From Oscillospiraceae bacterium (GTDB taxonomy: Bacteria > Bacillota > Clostridia > Oscillospirales > Ruminococcaceae): a DNA stretch of 43,406 nt. Below the pieces are notes generated by a model. It searched no databases and was not told the origin of the DNA. It was given only the letters and a program-made list of their open reading frames with translations. This document shows positions 32,474 to 40,437 of this stretch, in pieces. Positions within the stretch are counted from its first letter, which is position 1, and each line of letters opens with the position of its first letter. The position numbers and the translations under genes are program-made. The DNA lies in assembly GCA_021769525.1 (NCBI GenBank), contig JAETSQ010000019.1:1-43406 (forward strand), read 5' to 3'.

Positions 32474-33901
32474 ATGCGCCGGAAGCTCCTCTGCCCCTGG
32501 CTCGCCTTCCAGAACCTGCGGAACAACCGCCGGGACTACCTCCCCTTCCTGGGGGCGGCCAGCCTCATCATCTGCCTGTTCTTCACCGTCTGCAACCTCT
32601 CGGAATCCCGCGGATTTGCCCGCTCCATCCCCGGCAGCGGCACCCTCCACGGCCTGATGTCCGTCGCCACCCTGCTGCTGCCGGTGGTCTGCGCCCCCTT
32701 CCTCTGGTACATCAACAGCTTCCTGATGAAGCGCCGGAAAAAGGAGCTGGGTCTGTACGGCGTTCTGGGGCTGGAGCAGCGGCACGTGGGGACGGTGCTC
32801 TTCTTCGAGACGCTGTACAGCTTCCTCTTCTCCCTGGCGGCCGGCCTGGGAGCGGGCATCCTGCTCACCGGACTTTCCGGCAAGCTGCTACTGGGGCTGG
32901 CCGGCATCACCGCCGACTACACCCCCTCCGTGACGCCTGTCGCCCTGCTCTACACCCTGGGGCTGTTCGGGGTCATCTTCCTGGGGTGCCTCGCGGGCAA
33001 CCTGGTACACCTCTCCCTGGCGGCCCCCACCGACCTGCTGCGGGAGGATCACTCCGGGGAGCGGGACCCCCGCTTCGGCGTCCTGGGCAGCATCCTGGGG
33101 CTGCTGCTCCTGGGGGGCGGCTACGCCGTCGCCATTTGGGCCTACTGCGAGCCCATGCTGGCCCTGCTGGTGGTGCCGGTCTTCTTCCTGGCCAGCCTGC
33201 TGGCGGCCCTGGGGACCTACGGGGTGTTCATCTTCGGCAGCATCTACGTCCTGAAGGCCCTGCGGGGCAACAAGGACTTCTACTACCGGCCCCAGAACTT
33301 TGTGACGGTATCCGGGATGCTCCACCGGATGCGGAAAAACGGGGCGGGACTGGCCAACATCTGCCTCTTCAGCACCATGACCCTGGTGACCCTCTGCTGC
33401 ACCCTGACGGTGGCCTTCGGCCAGGGGGAGGTGATGACCCTGGTGGGCACCGATTACCGGGCAGGGGCGGTCTCCCTGGACCTGGCGCACATCGCCCCGG
33501 AGGAGCTCACCGTCTTCTTCGGCACCCTGGCCTTTCTGGGGATCTTCTTCGGGGCGGCTTTTCTCCTCTGCACCGTGCTGGTGATGTACTACAAGCAGAT
33601 CACCGAAGGCCACCAGGACCGGGACGGCTTTGTGGTGATGCGCCGGGTGGGGATGGGCGTGGGGATGGTGCGCTCCACCGTCCGGCGGCAGGTGACGCTG
33701 GTCTTCTCCCTCCCCCTGCTGGGGGCGCTCCTGCACCTCTGCTTCGCCGTGCCGGTGCTGATCCGGCTCTTCGACATCCTCTGTGTCAGCTCCCGGACGG
33801 TGCTGCTGGGAACGGGGTGCGCGGTGCTGGTCTTTGCGGGGCTTTACCTGGGGGCCTACCTGACCACCGCCAAGGCGTATTATAAGATCGTGGTAAAGTA
33901 A
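32474..33901 (+). CDS. BceB-like FtsX-family permease lacking the large extracellular domain
   Basis: A 475-residue permease with the ten-helix plan of BceB-type transporters. It starts LAFQNLRNNRRDYLPFLGAA; MKRRKKELGLYGVLGLEQRH follows helix 2, NLVHLSLAAPTDLLR the fourth. After helix 7 (ICLFSTMTLVTLCCTLTVAF, about 300-320) only some 25 residues precede helix 8, where family members carry about 200 residues that bind peptide antibiotics. Helix 8 onward (TVLVMYYKQITEGHQDRDGF) is normal. So it should still move substrate, but sensing must differ. The reading frame is intact, so this is not a frameshift. Confidence 0.87.
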   Translation: MRRKLLCPWLAFQNLRNNRRDYLPFLGAASLIICLFFTVCNLSESRGFARSIPGSGTLHGLMSVATLLLPVVCAPFLWYINSFLMKRRKKELGLYGVLGLEQRHVGTVLFFETLYSFLFSLAAGLGAGILLTGLSGKLLLGLAGITADYTPSVTPVALLYTLGLFGVIFLGCLAGNLVHLSLAAPTDLLREDHSGERDPRFGVLGSILGLLLLGGGYAVAIWAYCEPMLALLVVPVFFLASLLAALGTYGVFIFGSIYVLKALRGNKDFYYRPQNFVTVSGMLHRMRKNGAGLANICLFSTMTLVTLCCTLTVAFGQGEVMTLVGTDYRAGAVSLDLAHIAPEELTVFFGTLAFLGIFFGAAFLLCTVLVMYYKQITEGHQDRDGFVVMRRVGMGVGMVRSTVRRQVTLVFSLPLLGALLHLCFAVPVLIRLFDILCVSSRTVLLGTGCAVLVFAGLYLGAYLTTAKAYYKIVVK

Positions 33902-33913
33902 AATGCCGTACCC

Positions 33914-34459
33914 TTAAAACTTCTCCGCCAGAGCCGCCGCCTGCTTACAGCCGTCTGTCTTAGCAATATCACCGACATTCAGCACACCCGGCACCAGAAC
34001 CTCGCCCACCATCTTCCATTTCATCAACGCGGCAGAGCGCTCCATAGGGACGCGTACACCGTCAAAAACGGACATATCATCTTCCTCACAGCAGGCAATC
34101 ACAGCACATTCCTTGCCCGCAATATCTTTGCCGCCCACCACAAACGAAAACAGACGGTCAATGACACCCTTGATCTGTGCAGGGATGGAATACCAGTAAA
34201 CGGGCATGGAGAAAACCACTGCGTCGGCCTCCAGGATAGCGGGGGCAATCGTGTTGAAGTCATCGTCAAAGGAGCAGGCTTTTCCGGTCTTAAAGCAGGT
34301 TTCGCAAGCCCGGCAGCCGCCCACATTTTTCAGCGCGGCATCAAAGCGGGTAACAGTATGGCCTTTCGCCTCCGCCGCCCGGATAAACGCCTCCGTCATA
34401 GCAAAGCTGTTGCCTTTCTTCCGAGGGCTTCCGGTAATAACAACTATTTTTTTGCTCAT
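33914..34459 (-). CDS. NAD(P)H-dependent FMN reductase/iron-sulfur flavoprotein-like
   Basis: A 181-residue flavodoxin-fold protein. The FMN phosphate loop TGSPRKKGNSFAMTEAF is at residues 9-25 and VFSMPVYWYSIPAQIKGVID follows (about 82-101). The cysteines of CRACETCFKTGKAC have the spacing C-X2-C-X2-C-X6-C, the compact cluster motif of Isf-type flavoproteins, so a [4Fe-4S] cluster is possible. AGGAGG lies eight bases before the ATG. It is divergent from the HxlR regulator and probably controlled by it. GC content is lower than in most neighbours. Confidence 0.85.
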   Translation of the reverse strand: MSKKIVVITGSPRKKGNSFAMTEAFIRAAEAKGHTVTRFDAALKNVGGCRACETCFKTGKACSFDDDFNTIAPAILEADAVVFSMPVYWYSIPAQIKGVIDRLFSFVVGGKDIAGKECAVIACCEEDDMSVFDGVRVPMERSAALMKWKMVGEVLVPGVLNVGDIAKTDGCKQAAALAEKF

Positions 34460-34485
34460 ACAAAATACCTCCTGATTTTGCAGGC

Positions 34486-34565
34486 TTGACTTTGCCTGCA
34501 TCTGATAGTATCATTGTAACAAGAATTAAACCAAAATCAAGTACGCACATACAAGTGCGATACTT
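34486..34565. promoter_or_regulatory. Divergent promoters with an inverted-repeat operator
   Basis: Plus: TTGACT (34486-34491), 17 bases, TATCAT (34509-34514) for the HxlR gene. Minus: TTGATT (34535-34540), 16 bases, TACAAT (34513-34518) for the flavoprotein gene. An inverted repeat AAGTACGCAC (34539-34548) and GTGCG-A-TACTT (34555-34565) overlaps the minus -35 and lies just downstream of the plus start, so one bound HxlR dimer could repress both. Confidence 0.65.
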
Positions 34566-34584
34566 ACCCGGAGGAAAGTGTATT

Positions 34585-34917
34585 ATGGGCGAACGTTGTA
34601 TTTCCAAAGAGTGTCTTAACGACACGGGTTTCAGCTATACTCTGTCTTTGATCAATGGCAAATACAAAATGATCATCCTTTATACCTTGATGGAGTTTAA
34701 GGTCGTGCGGTTTAACGAAATGAAAAAATACATCGGGGGAATTTCCTATAAGACGCTGAGTTCCACACTGAAAGAGTTAGAAGCCGACCAACTGGTACAC
34801 AGGGAGGAATACCCGCAAATCCCACCCAAGGTTGAGTACAGTTTAACGGAGCGCGGAAAATCTCTTATGCCTATTTTGGATGGGATGTGCGAATGGGGTG
34901 ACCGTAACAGGATCTGA
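34585..34917 (+). CDS. HxlR family transcriptional regulator
   Basis: A 110-residue winged-helix repressor or activator of the HxlR family. It starts with two cysteines (CISKEC), which often sense electrophiles or disulfide stress in this family. The core is LINGKYKMIILYTL, VRFNEMKKYIGGISYKTLSS, LKELEADQLVHRE and the wing YPQIPPKVEYSLTERG. GGAGG is about ten bases before the ATG. The divergent flavoprotein is the natural target, a frequent arrangement for quinone- or nitro-reductases. Confidence 0.92.
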   Translation: MGERCISKECLNDTGFSYTLSLINGKYKMIILYTLMEFKVVRFNEMKKYIGGISYKTLSSTLKELEADQLVHREEYPQIPPKVEYSLTERGKSLMPILDGMCEWGDRNRI

Positions 34918-34935
34918 CAGGCTAAAATATGCGAG

Positions 34936-34974
34936 AAAGCAGCGGAGATCATGGCAATCTCCGCTGCTTTTTTG
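34936..34974 (+). terminator. Terminator of the HxlR gene
   Basis: Perfect 14-bp stem (34936-34949 with 34957-34970), loop of seven, followed by more T (total run of six or seven). Confidence 0.93.
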
Positions 34975-35009
34975 TTGGAGGGAAAAGCGCCTTTGCGGCC
35001 TTTTCTCCG

Positions 35010-35690
35010 TTAAAATTCCGAGAAAAGGCCCGTCTCCGCCATGGAGACGTAATCATCCCCCGCCACCACGATATGGTCCAGCAGGTTTACGCCGATCTCC
35101 CGGAACATCCGGTGCAGCTCCTTGGTGGATTCCCGGTCCGCGCGGGAGGGGAGGGCCAATCCGTTGGGATGATTGTGCCCCAGGATCACATTCGTGGCGT
35201 TGCACCCCAGGGTGATCTTCGCCAGTTCCCGGAACTGGACCTGCACCGAATCCGCCGCCCCGGTCTTCACCGTATCAAAGAAGAGGGTCTTCAGCTTGTT
35301 GTCCAGGCAGACCAGCATCAGCCGTTCCTCGGTCCGCCCCACATACCGGGCCTTCATCTGCTCCCCGATGGTGTGCATGGGGTCCTGGAGGGGAGCCAGG
35401 TCCGCCTTCTCCATATAGTACCGCCGGGCCATGCTGCTGATGAGCTGAATGAGCACCGCGGTGTGCTTCCCCACCCCTTTCACCTTCAGCAGCTCCTCGT
35501 AGGGAGCGTCCAGCACCCCGGAAAGGGAGCCGAAATGCTCCACCAGCCGGTGCGCCAGCTCGTTGGTGTCCCCCTGGGGAATGGAGTAAAAAAGGAGCAG
35601 CTCCATCACCCGGTGGGGCGGCATATGGTCCAGGCCGCCTTCGAGGAATTCCGCCTTCATCCGGTTCCGGTGTCCGTCGTGGAGCCCCAT
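35010..35690 (-). CDS. radC: RadC family JAMM/MPN protein
   Basis: A 226-residue protein. A helix-hairpin-helix region (LLKVKGVGKHTAVLIQLIS) is followed by the MPN+ metalloprotease-like domain. The zinc motif is HNHPNGLALPSRAD (H-x-H-x(n)-D), preceded by VILG. The family was named for DNA repair, but that role is disputed and many copies ride on mobile elements; here there is no mobile context. It is transcribed alone, convergent with the HxlR gene. Confidence 0.93.
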   Translation of the reverse strand: MGLHDGHRNRMKAEFLEGGLDHMPPHRVMELLLFYSIPQGDTNELAHRLVEHFGSLSGVLDAPYEELLKVKGVGKHTAVLIQLISSMARRYYMEKADLAPLQDPMHTIGEQMKARYVGRTEERLMLVCLDNKLKTLFFDTVKTGAADSVQVQFRELAKITLGCNATNVILGHNHPNGLALPSRADRESTKELHRMFREIGVNLLDHIVVAGDDYVSMAETGLFSEF

Positions 35691-35853
35691 TTCCTTCTCC
35701 CCTCCCCTCTCTTCTTCTTTGTTACATCATACCCCTTTTTTCTCCCCTTGGCAAGAGCAAATCCCGGACAGAATCCTCCTGCTGTGACCACGGCGGGAGG
35801 AAAAAGCATATACTGGCAGCGGGATCGACCCGGAGCTTTGCCGCCGCCCGGAC

Positions 35854-36714
35854 CTAGTTCGCGGCTGCGTAAAGCTCCAGCCAGACCGCCGGCATCTCCG
35901 GATTCGGCGCGCGGGTGACTTTCAGCGCCCCGAAGTCCTCCGGGGTCTCCTCCCGGCGCAGGCGCCGGGCCGCCACCACCAGGCGCTCCCCGGCAAAGTC
36001 GTAAAGGCAGGTGGAGAGGGTCAGCAGCTCATCCCTGGGGGTGACATCCACCCCTGTGCGCAGCAGGGTGCGCTTGGCAACACGGTCCAGGTAGCCCTGC
36101 TTTTCCTCGATGGTCCGGAAGGAGACCCGGTTGTGGTAATCAAAGTCGTCCCCGTGCCGGGGGAGAGTGGCTGCCACAAACACCCCGAACACCGCATACT
36201 CCCCCTCCTCATAGAGGGTATCGAAGGTGATGACCGGGTCCGCCGCCACAAAGGCCGGATCCAGATAGTTCACCAGGTAGTTGAACCAGGCGCCGTCATC
36301 CATATTGTGGCCGTAGATGATCAGGTTCTCTCCCCTGGGATGGATCGGGCAGCGGTAGTCCAGAAAGATCGCCCCATGGCGGTCCTCCCGGCCGTAAAAA
36401 TCGTGCTTCAGATAATACCGGTTGTCCCGCTGCACCACTGGGGCGGAAAAGCCTTTCTCTCCCCCCAGCTCCAGCCACCCCGCCAGGTCCCCGTTGATGG
36501 CCCGGAGGGGCTCCAGCCGGGGGTCCGTTTCCTGGGCAGCGCCGCCGGCCGGGGCCTGGCGGTAAATCCGGTCCAGCTCCTGCTGCTGCCGGTGGGCTTC
36601 CCGCGCCCGGATGCTGACATAGACCGCGTTCCCCCCGTAAAAGCAGGAAAGGGACACCGAGACCGCGGTGAGGCAGCTCAAACAGGTTTGCAGGATCCTC
36701 CGGATCGCCTCCAT
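35854..36714 (-). CDS. srtB: Class B sortase
   Basis: A 286-residue cell-wall transpeptidase. One N-terminal membrane helix (ILQTCLSCLTAVSVSLSCFY) anchors it. The catalytic His is in LIIYGHNMDDGAWF, the Cys in TLSTCLYDFAGERLVVAARR and the Arg in the same segment, in class B order and spacing. FDTLYEEGEYAVFGVF is the usual strand. GGGGAGG comes before the ATG at 36714. No LPXTG- or NPQTN-type substrate gene is adjacent, so it probably acts on proteins coded elsewhere. Confidence 0.93.
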   Translation of the reverse strand: MEAIRRILQTCLSCLTAVSVSLSCFYGGNAVYVSIRAREAHRQQQELDRIYRQAPAGGAAQETDPRLEPLRAINGDLAGWLELGGEKGFSAPVVQRDNRYYLKHDFYGREDRHGAIFLDYRCPIHPRGENLIIYGHNMDDGAWFNYLVNYLDPAFVAADPVITFDTLYEEGEYAVFGVFVAATLPRHGDDFDYHNRVSFRTIEEKQGYLDRVAKRTLLRTGVDVTPRDELLTLSTCLYDFAGERLVVAARRLRREETPEDFGALKVTRAPNPEMPAVWLELYAAAN

Positions 36715-36799
36715 AAAATCATCACCTCCCCATAAAAATGAAAACACCTTTATTTTTTCCAACAATTCAATAAAAATTTAAAAATTTTTGCCGATTTTG

Positions 36800-36818
36800 T
36801 GGTATACTGTTCTATAAT
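36800..36818 (+). promoter_or_regulatory. Promoter of the HAD gene
   Basis: Extended -10 TGGTATACT (36800-36808) in an AT-rich stretch, with a second TATAAT at 36813-36818. A -35-like TTGCCG (36788-36793) stands 19 bases before the latter. Which -10 is used is not clear. Confidence 0.5.
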
Positions 36819-36853
36819 AAATTGCCACACTTTGGCAGAAAGGGGGAGATACC

Positions 36854-37498
36854 ATGCCCATCGGCCATGTGGTCTTTGACCTTGACGGCACCCTTATGGA
36901 TACTGAGGCCCCTTTTCTCCTGGCTCTCCAGGAGACGATGGACCAATTTTTAGGCAGTTCTCCCAGCGTATCCGAGCTGCGCTACACCTTCGGGATGCCC
37001 ACCGACGCGGCCCTCCGTGTGCTGGGTTTTCAGGATGTGCCGGCCGCCCATGAGGTCTGGGAGCGCAAATGCATGGAAAAGCTGGGAAAGGTACGGCTGT
37101 ATAACGGGATCCCTCAGCTGGTAGAGGCCCTGCTGCTGCGGGGGTATGTGCTGGGCATCGTCTCATCCGACAGCCGGCGGGAATACCAGATGGTTTTCCT
37201 CCCCTTGGGGCTTGGGGACTGCTTTGGGACGGTGGTGCTGCTGGAGGACACACAGGAGCACAAGCCCCATCCGGAGCCCCTGCTGTATTATATGAAAGCC
37301 ACCGGGGCCAAACCGGATGAGATCCTTTATGTGGGGGACAGCTCCGGGGATATGCTCTGCGCCCAGGCCGCCGGTGTTACGGGAGCACTGGCCTGCTGGT
37401 GCCACTATCCCGCAGAGATCGATACGCATTTCCGGCTGGAACGCCCCGGCCAGCTGCTGGACCTCCTCCTGGAGCTGGAGGCAGCGGAACGCCTGTAA
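36854..37498 (+). CDS. HAD family phosphatase (PGP/beta-PGM-like)
   Basis: A 214-residue haloacid dehalogenase hydrolase with the cap of subfamily I. Motif I is FDLDGTLMDTE (residues 8-18), motif II the SSD of GIVSSDSRR, motif III the Lys of HKPHPEP and motif IV YVGDSSGDMLCAQAAG. Likely substrates are phosphoglycolate or sugar phosphates; the sequence does not decide. AAAGGGGGAG precedes the ATG. It is a single gene ended by the long palindrome at 37514-37589. Confidence 0.9.
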   Translation: MPIGHVVFDLDGTLMDTEAPFLLALQETMDQFLGSSPSVSELRYTFGMPTDAALRVLGFQDVPAAHEVWERKCMEKLGKVRLYNGIPQLVEALLLRGYVLGIVSSDSRREYQMVFLPLGLGDCFGTVVLLEDTQEHKPHPEPLLYYMKATGAKPDEILYVGDSSGDMLCAQAAGVTGALACWCHYPAEIDTHFRLERPGQLLDLLLELEAAERL

Positions 37499-37513
37499 CA
37501 GTCCGTATACCCG

Positions 37514-37589
37514 AAAAAATCCGTATTACTGCAAATCAGCCCGAATTTAAGAGCATTCGGGAGCTAATTTGCCATAATACGGATTTTTT
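37514..37589. terminator. Nested 76-base palindrome, bidirectional terminator-like
   Basis: Three stacked stems: AAAAAATCCGTATTA (37514-37528) with its exact complement (37575-37589), GCAAAT (37531-37536) with ATTTGC (37567-37572), CCCGAAT (37540-37546) with ATTCGGG (37555-37561). Both strands end in six T, so it can terminate in either direction. It may also be a miniature mobile-type element. Confidence 0.8.
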
Positions 37590-37600
37590 ATTATATTACC

Positions 37601-37633
37601 ATGCTAGCGTATTAGCATAATAAAGTGTATAAT
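37601..37633 (+). promoter_or_regulatory. Promoter and possible operator of the amino-acid transporter
   Basis: Consensus -10 TATAAT (37628-37633) with a poor -35. A perfect inverted repeat ATGCTA-N6-TAGCAT (37601-37618) covers the spacer and -35 region, so a regulator may act here. Confidence 0.5.
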
Positions 37634-37707
37634 ACCTTCATAAGCCGTCCGGCAGGACACACATCCGGTCCCTGCCCGCAAAAGCCAGAACATGGAGGTA
37701 TCCCGCA

Positions 37708-38541
37708 ATGAAACAGATCCTTTCCGCCATTTCCCTTCTCTTGGCCCTGAGCCTGCTCGCCGCCTGCGCCACGGCCCCCGCCTCTGCCCCATCCGCCCCG
37801 GAGAGCGGCGCCCCCGCATCCTCTTCCGCCCCCGCCGTCACCAGACTGGTGATCGGCCTGGACGACCAGTTCCCGCCCATGGGGTTCCGGGATGAGAAAA
37901 ACGAGCTGGTGGGCTTTGACATCGACCTGGCAAAAGCGGTCTGCGACAAGCTGGGGATCGAGGCGGTCCCCACCCCCATCGACTGGGCCTCCAAGGAGCT
38001 GGAACTGGACGGCGGCAGGGTGGACGTCCTCTGGAACGGCCTTACCATCACCGATGCCCGGAAGGAGACCATGCTGATGTCCCCCGCCTACATCACCAAT
38101 GCCCAGGTGGTGGTGGTCCGGAAGGATTCCGGCATCAAGACCCTGGCGGACCTCAGCGGCAAGACCGTGGCCTTCCAGGAGGGCTCTTCCGCCGACGAGG
38201 CTTACACCGCCAGCGCCGCCGCCGGCACGGAAAAGGAGCTGGTGAAGGCCCCGGAGAACATCTCCCTCTTCAGCGACCTGAAGATCGGCCGCATCGATGC
38301 CGTGGTCATCGATAAGGTCTTCGGCGACTACTACATCACGGAAAACGGCGAGGGAAAGCTGGAGATGCTGGAGGAGCAGCTGGCGGACGAGGAATACGGC
38401 ATCGCCTTTAAGAAGGATAACCGGGAGCTGGCCGCCTTAGTCCTGGGGGCCCTGGATGAGCTGGTGAAGGACGGCACTGCCGCCCAGATCAGTCAGAAGT
38501 GGTTCGGCGAGGATCGGATCATCTTCCGGTACGGGGAGTGA
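37708..38541 (+). CDS. Polar amino-acid ABC transporter, substrate-binding lipoprotein
   Basis: A 277-residue lipoprotein of family 3 solute-binding proteins. The signal peptide ends in the lipobox LAAC (Cys about residue 20), then a Ser/Ala/Pro linker. The mature domain starts LVIGLDDQFPPMGFRDEKNE, with GFDIDLAKAVCDKLG, WNGLTITDARKETMLMS and GKTVAFQEGSSADEA, the family pattern for amino acids. The ligand (cystine, arginine, glutamine or other) is not evident. GGAGG stands nine bases before the ATG. Confidence 0.93.
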   Translation: MKQILSAISLLLALSLLAACATAPASAPSAPESGAPASSSAPAVTRLVIGLDDQFPPMGFRDEKNELVGFDIDLAKAVCDKLGIEAVPTPIDWASKELELDGGRVDVLWNGLTITDARKETMLMSPAYITNAQVVVVRKDSGIKTLADLSGKTVAFQEGSSADEAYTASAAAGTEKELVKAPENISLFSDLKIGRIDAVVIDKVFGDYYITENGEGKLEMLEEQLADEEYGIAFKKDNRELAALVLGALDELVKDGTAAQISQKWFGEDRIIFRYGE

Positions 38542-38543
38542 CC

Positions 38544-39203
38544 ATGGACCTTTCCTACATCACCGGCACCTTCCTGCGGGTGGGGGGCGGGCTGGGGACG
38601 ACCCTGACGCTGTTCTTCGTCACCATCCTGGCCTCCCTCCCCCTGGGGTTCCTCATCACCATGCTGCTGCGCAGCGGCGCCGCGCCCCTGCGGTGGCTCT
38701 CCGGCGCCTTTGTCTACCTGATGCGCAGCACCCCCCTGGTATTGCAGCTTCTGTTCATCTACTTCGGCCTCCCCTACCTCCCCTATGTGGGGGGATATTT
38801 CAGCACCATGGGGCGGTTCACCGCCACCGTCTGGGGGTTCGTCCTCAACTACGCGGCCTACTTTGCGGAGATCTTCCGGGGAGGGCTGCTGGCGGTGGAC
38901 CCCGGCCAATATGAGGCCGCCAAGGTGCTGGGGCTCACCCGGTGGCAGACCACCTGCCGGATCGTGCTCCCGCAGATGCTCCGGGTAGCCATGCCCTCCG
39001 TCTCCAACGAGACCATCACCCTGGTGAAGGACACCTCCCTGATGTTCACCCTGGCGGTGCCGGAGGTGCTGCAATTTGCCAAATCCGCCGTCAGCTCCAC
39101 CGGCAGGACCTTCCCCTTCGTGGTGGCGGGGATCATCTACCTGGGGATGAACCTGGCGATCACCTGGCTTTTAAAGGCGGTGGAAAAGCGCTTTGATTAC
39201 TGA
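38544..39203 (+). CDS. Amino-acid ABC transporter permease
   Basis: A 219-residue HisM/GlnP-type permease with five predicted helices. The start TFLRVGGGLGTTLTLFFVTI is typical, YLMRSTPLVLQLLFIYFGLP follows, and the coupling loop is GQYEAAKVLGLTRWQTTCRI. NETITLVKDTSLMFTL is the conserved late segment. The ATG is two bases after the binding-protein stop region and has GGGGAG as ribosome site. It probably works as a homodimer with the ATPase downstream. Confidence 0.93.
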   Translation: MDLSYITGTFLRVGGGLGTTLTLFFVTILASLPLGFLITMLLRSGAAPLRWLSGAFVYLMRSTPLVLQLLFIYFGLPYLPYVGGYFSTMGRFTATVWGFVLNYAAYFAEIFRGGLLAVDPGQYEAAKVLGLTRWQTTCRIVLPQMLRVAMPSVSNETITLVKDTSLMFTLAVPEVLQFAKSAVSSTGRTFPFVVAGIIYLGMNLAITWLLKAVEKRFDY

Positions 39204-39223
39204 CGCGAAGGGAGTTTTGCGCC

Positions 39224-39970
39224 ATGGCCTTTCTTGAGGTGCGCCAACTGGAAAAATCCTTTGACGCCCTCCCGGTCCTGCGGGGGGTGTCCTTTACGGT
39301 GGAGCGGGGGGATGTCATCGCCGTCATCGGCTCCTCCGGCTCCGGCAAGTCCACCCTGCTGCGGTGCCTCATCGGCCTGGAAACGGTGGACAGCGGGACG
39401 GTGACCATCGACGGGGAGACCTTCATCCCGGAGGGGCAGTCCCCCGATCCCCGCCGCCGCAAGGCTCTGGCGGGCCGGATGGGGATGGTGTTCCAGAACT
39501 TTAACCTCTTCCCCCACATGACGGTGCGGCAAAACCTCCTGGAGCCCTACCGGATGACTACCCCCGGCGCCGCCGACGGAGAGGAAAAGTGCCGCCGCCT
39601 GCTGGAAAAGGTGGGGCTCCTGGACAAGGCGGACGTCTACCCCTCCAAGCTCTCCGGGGGGCAGAAGCAGCGGGTGGCCATCGCGCGGGCGCTGATGAAG
39701 AGCCCGGAGATCATGCTCTTTGACGAGCCCACCTCTGCCCTGGACCCTCTGCTCACCGGGGAGGTGCTTTCCATCATGCGCCGGCTGGCGGAGGAGCACA
39801 TGACCATGCTGGTGGTGACCCACGAGATGTCCTTTGCCCAGGAGGCCGCCAGCCGGGTGCTGTTTATGAAGGACGGGTGCATCGCGGAGGAGGGCCCCCC
39901 GTCGGAAATTTTCACCCGCCCCCGGCAGCCGGAAACGGCGGCCTTCCTGGGGTCCGTATCCCGCCGGTGA
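39224..39970 (+). CDS. Amino-acid ABC transporter ATPase
   Basis: A 248-residue GlnQ-type ATPase. Walker A is GSSGSGKST (about 35-43), Q-loop MVFQNFNLFPHMTV, signature LSGGQKQRVAIARAL, Walker B IMLFDEPTSALDP, switch VTHEMSFA. It closes the three-gene import operon. The ATG follows GGGAG by about nine bases, 20 bases after the permease gene. Confidence 0.95.
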   Translation: MAFLEVRQLEKSFDALPVLRGVSFTVERGDVIAVIGSSGSGKSTLLRCLIGLETVDSGTVTIDGETFIPEGQSPDPRRRKALAGRMGMVFQNFNLFPHMTVRQNLLEPYRMTTPGAADGEEKCRRLLEKVGLLDKADVYPSKLSGGQKQRVAIARALMKSPEIMLFDEPTSALDPLLTGEVLSIMRRLAEEHMTMLVVTHEMSFAQEAASRVLFMKDGCIAEEGPPSEIFTRPRQPETAAFLGSVSRR

Positions 39971-39994
39971 AGAGAACGCCCACAGAATACAGAG

Positions 39995-40026
39995 CGCCCC
40001 CTGCGAAAAAGCAGGGGGCGGTTTTT
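39995..40026 (+). terminator. Terminator of the amino-acid transporter operon
   Basis: Perfect 10-bp stem CGCCCCCTGC (39995-40004) with GCAGGGGGCG (40011-40020), loop GAAAAA, then GTTTTTC. The minus side also has an A/T loop but only a weak tail. Confidence 0.93.
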
Positions 40027-40428
40027 CTACTCTTCCGTCCCGTCCTCCTCCGGGACCGGCGCCGGGGAACGCGGGGTGTCCGGGATGCGCAGAGTCAGCG
40101 CCCCCAGATAAAATGCGATGTCAAAAAAGCTCCCGGTAATGAGCAGGTCCATGCTCTCCAGATGGTTCACCGGGTTCAGATAGACGATGATCATATTGGC
40201 GGCGGCTCCCGCGGCTACCAGCATCAGCACACTTTTCAGCGTGCTGCCCCGAAGGCGGCCCCGGTAGTGGGCGACCCCGGTCCCAAAGGAGACCAGGCAG
40301 CAGGCGGAGGTGATCAGCAGCACACCCAGGGGGAGCCTTTCCAGCCCATAGTACAGGTGGTAGGCTATGGCCGAGATCCGGGCCGCCGAATAGAAGGTGA
40401 GCAGGATGGTGATGATGGATTTTGTCAT
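40027..40428 (-). CDS. Small integral membrane protein, unknown
   Basis: A 133-residue protein with four hydrophobic helices (from IITILLTFYSAARISAIAYH to FFDIAFYLGALTL) and a Pro/Glu-rich cytoplasmic-type tail (SPAPVPEEDGTEE). I do not recognise a family. TAGGAGG precedes the ATG. It lies nine bases after the DUF4364 gene, so they are cotranscribed and perhaps work together. Confidence 0.65.
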   Translation of the reverse strand: MTKSIITILLTFYSAARISAIAYHLYYGLERLPLGVLLITSACCLVSFGTGVAHYRGRLRGSTLKSVLMLVAAGAAANMIIVYLNPVNHLESMDLLITGSFFDIAFYLGALTLRIPDTPRSPAPVPEEDGTEE

Positions 40429-40437
40429 AGGCGCCTC

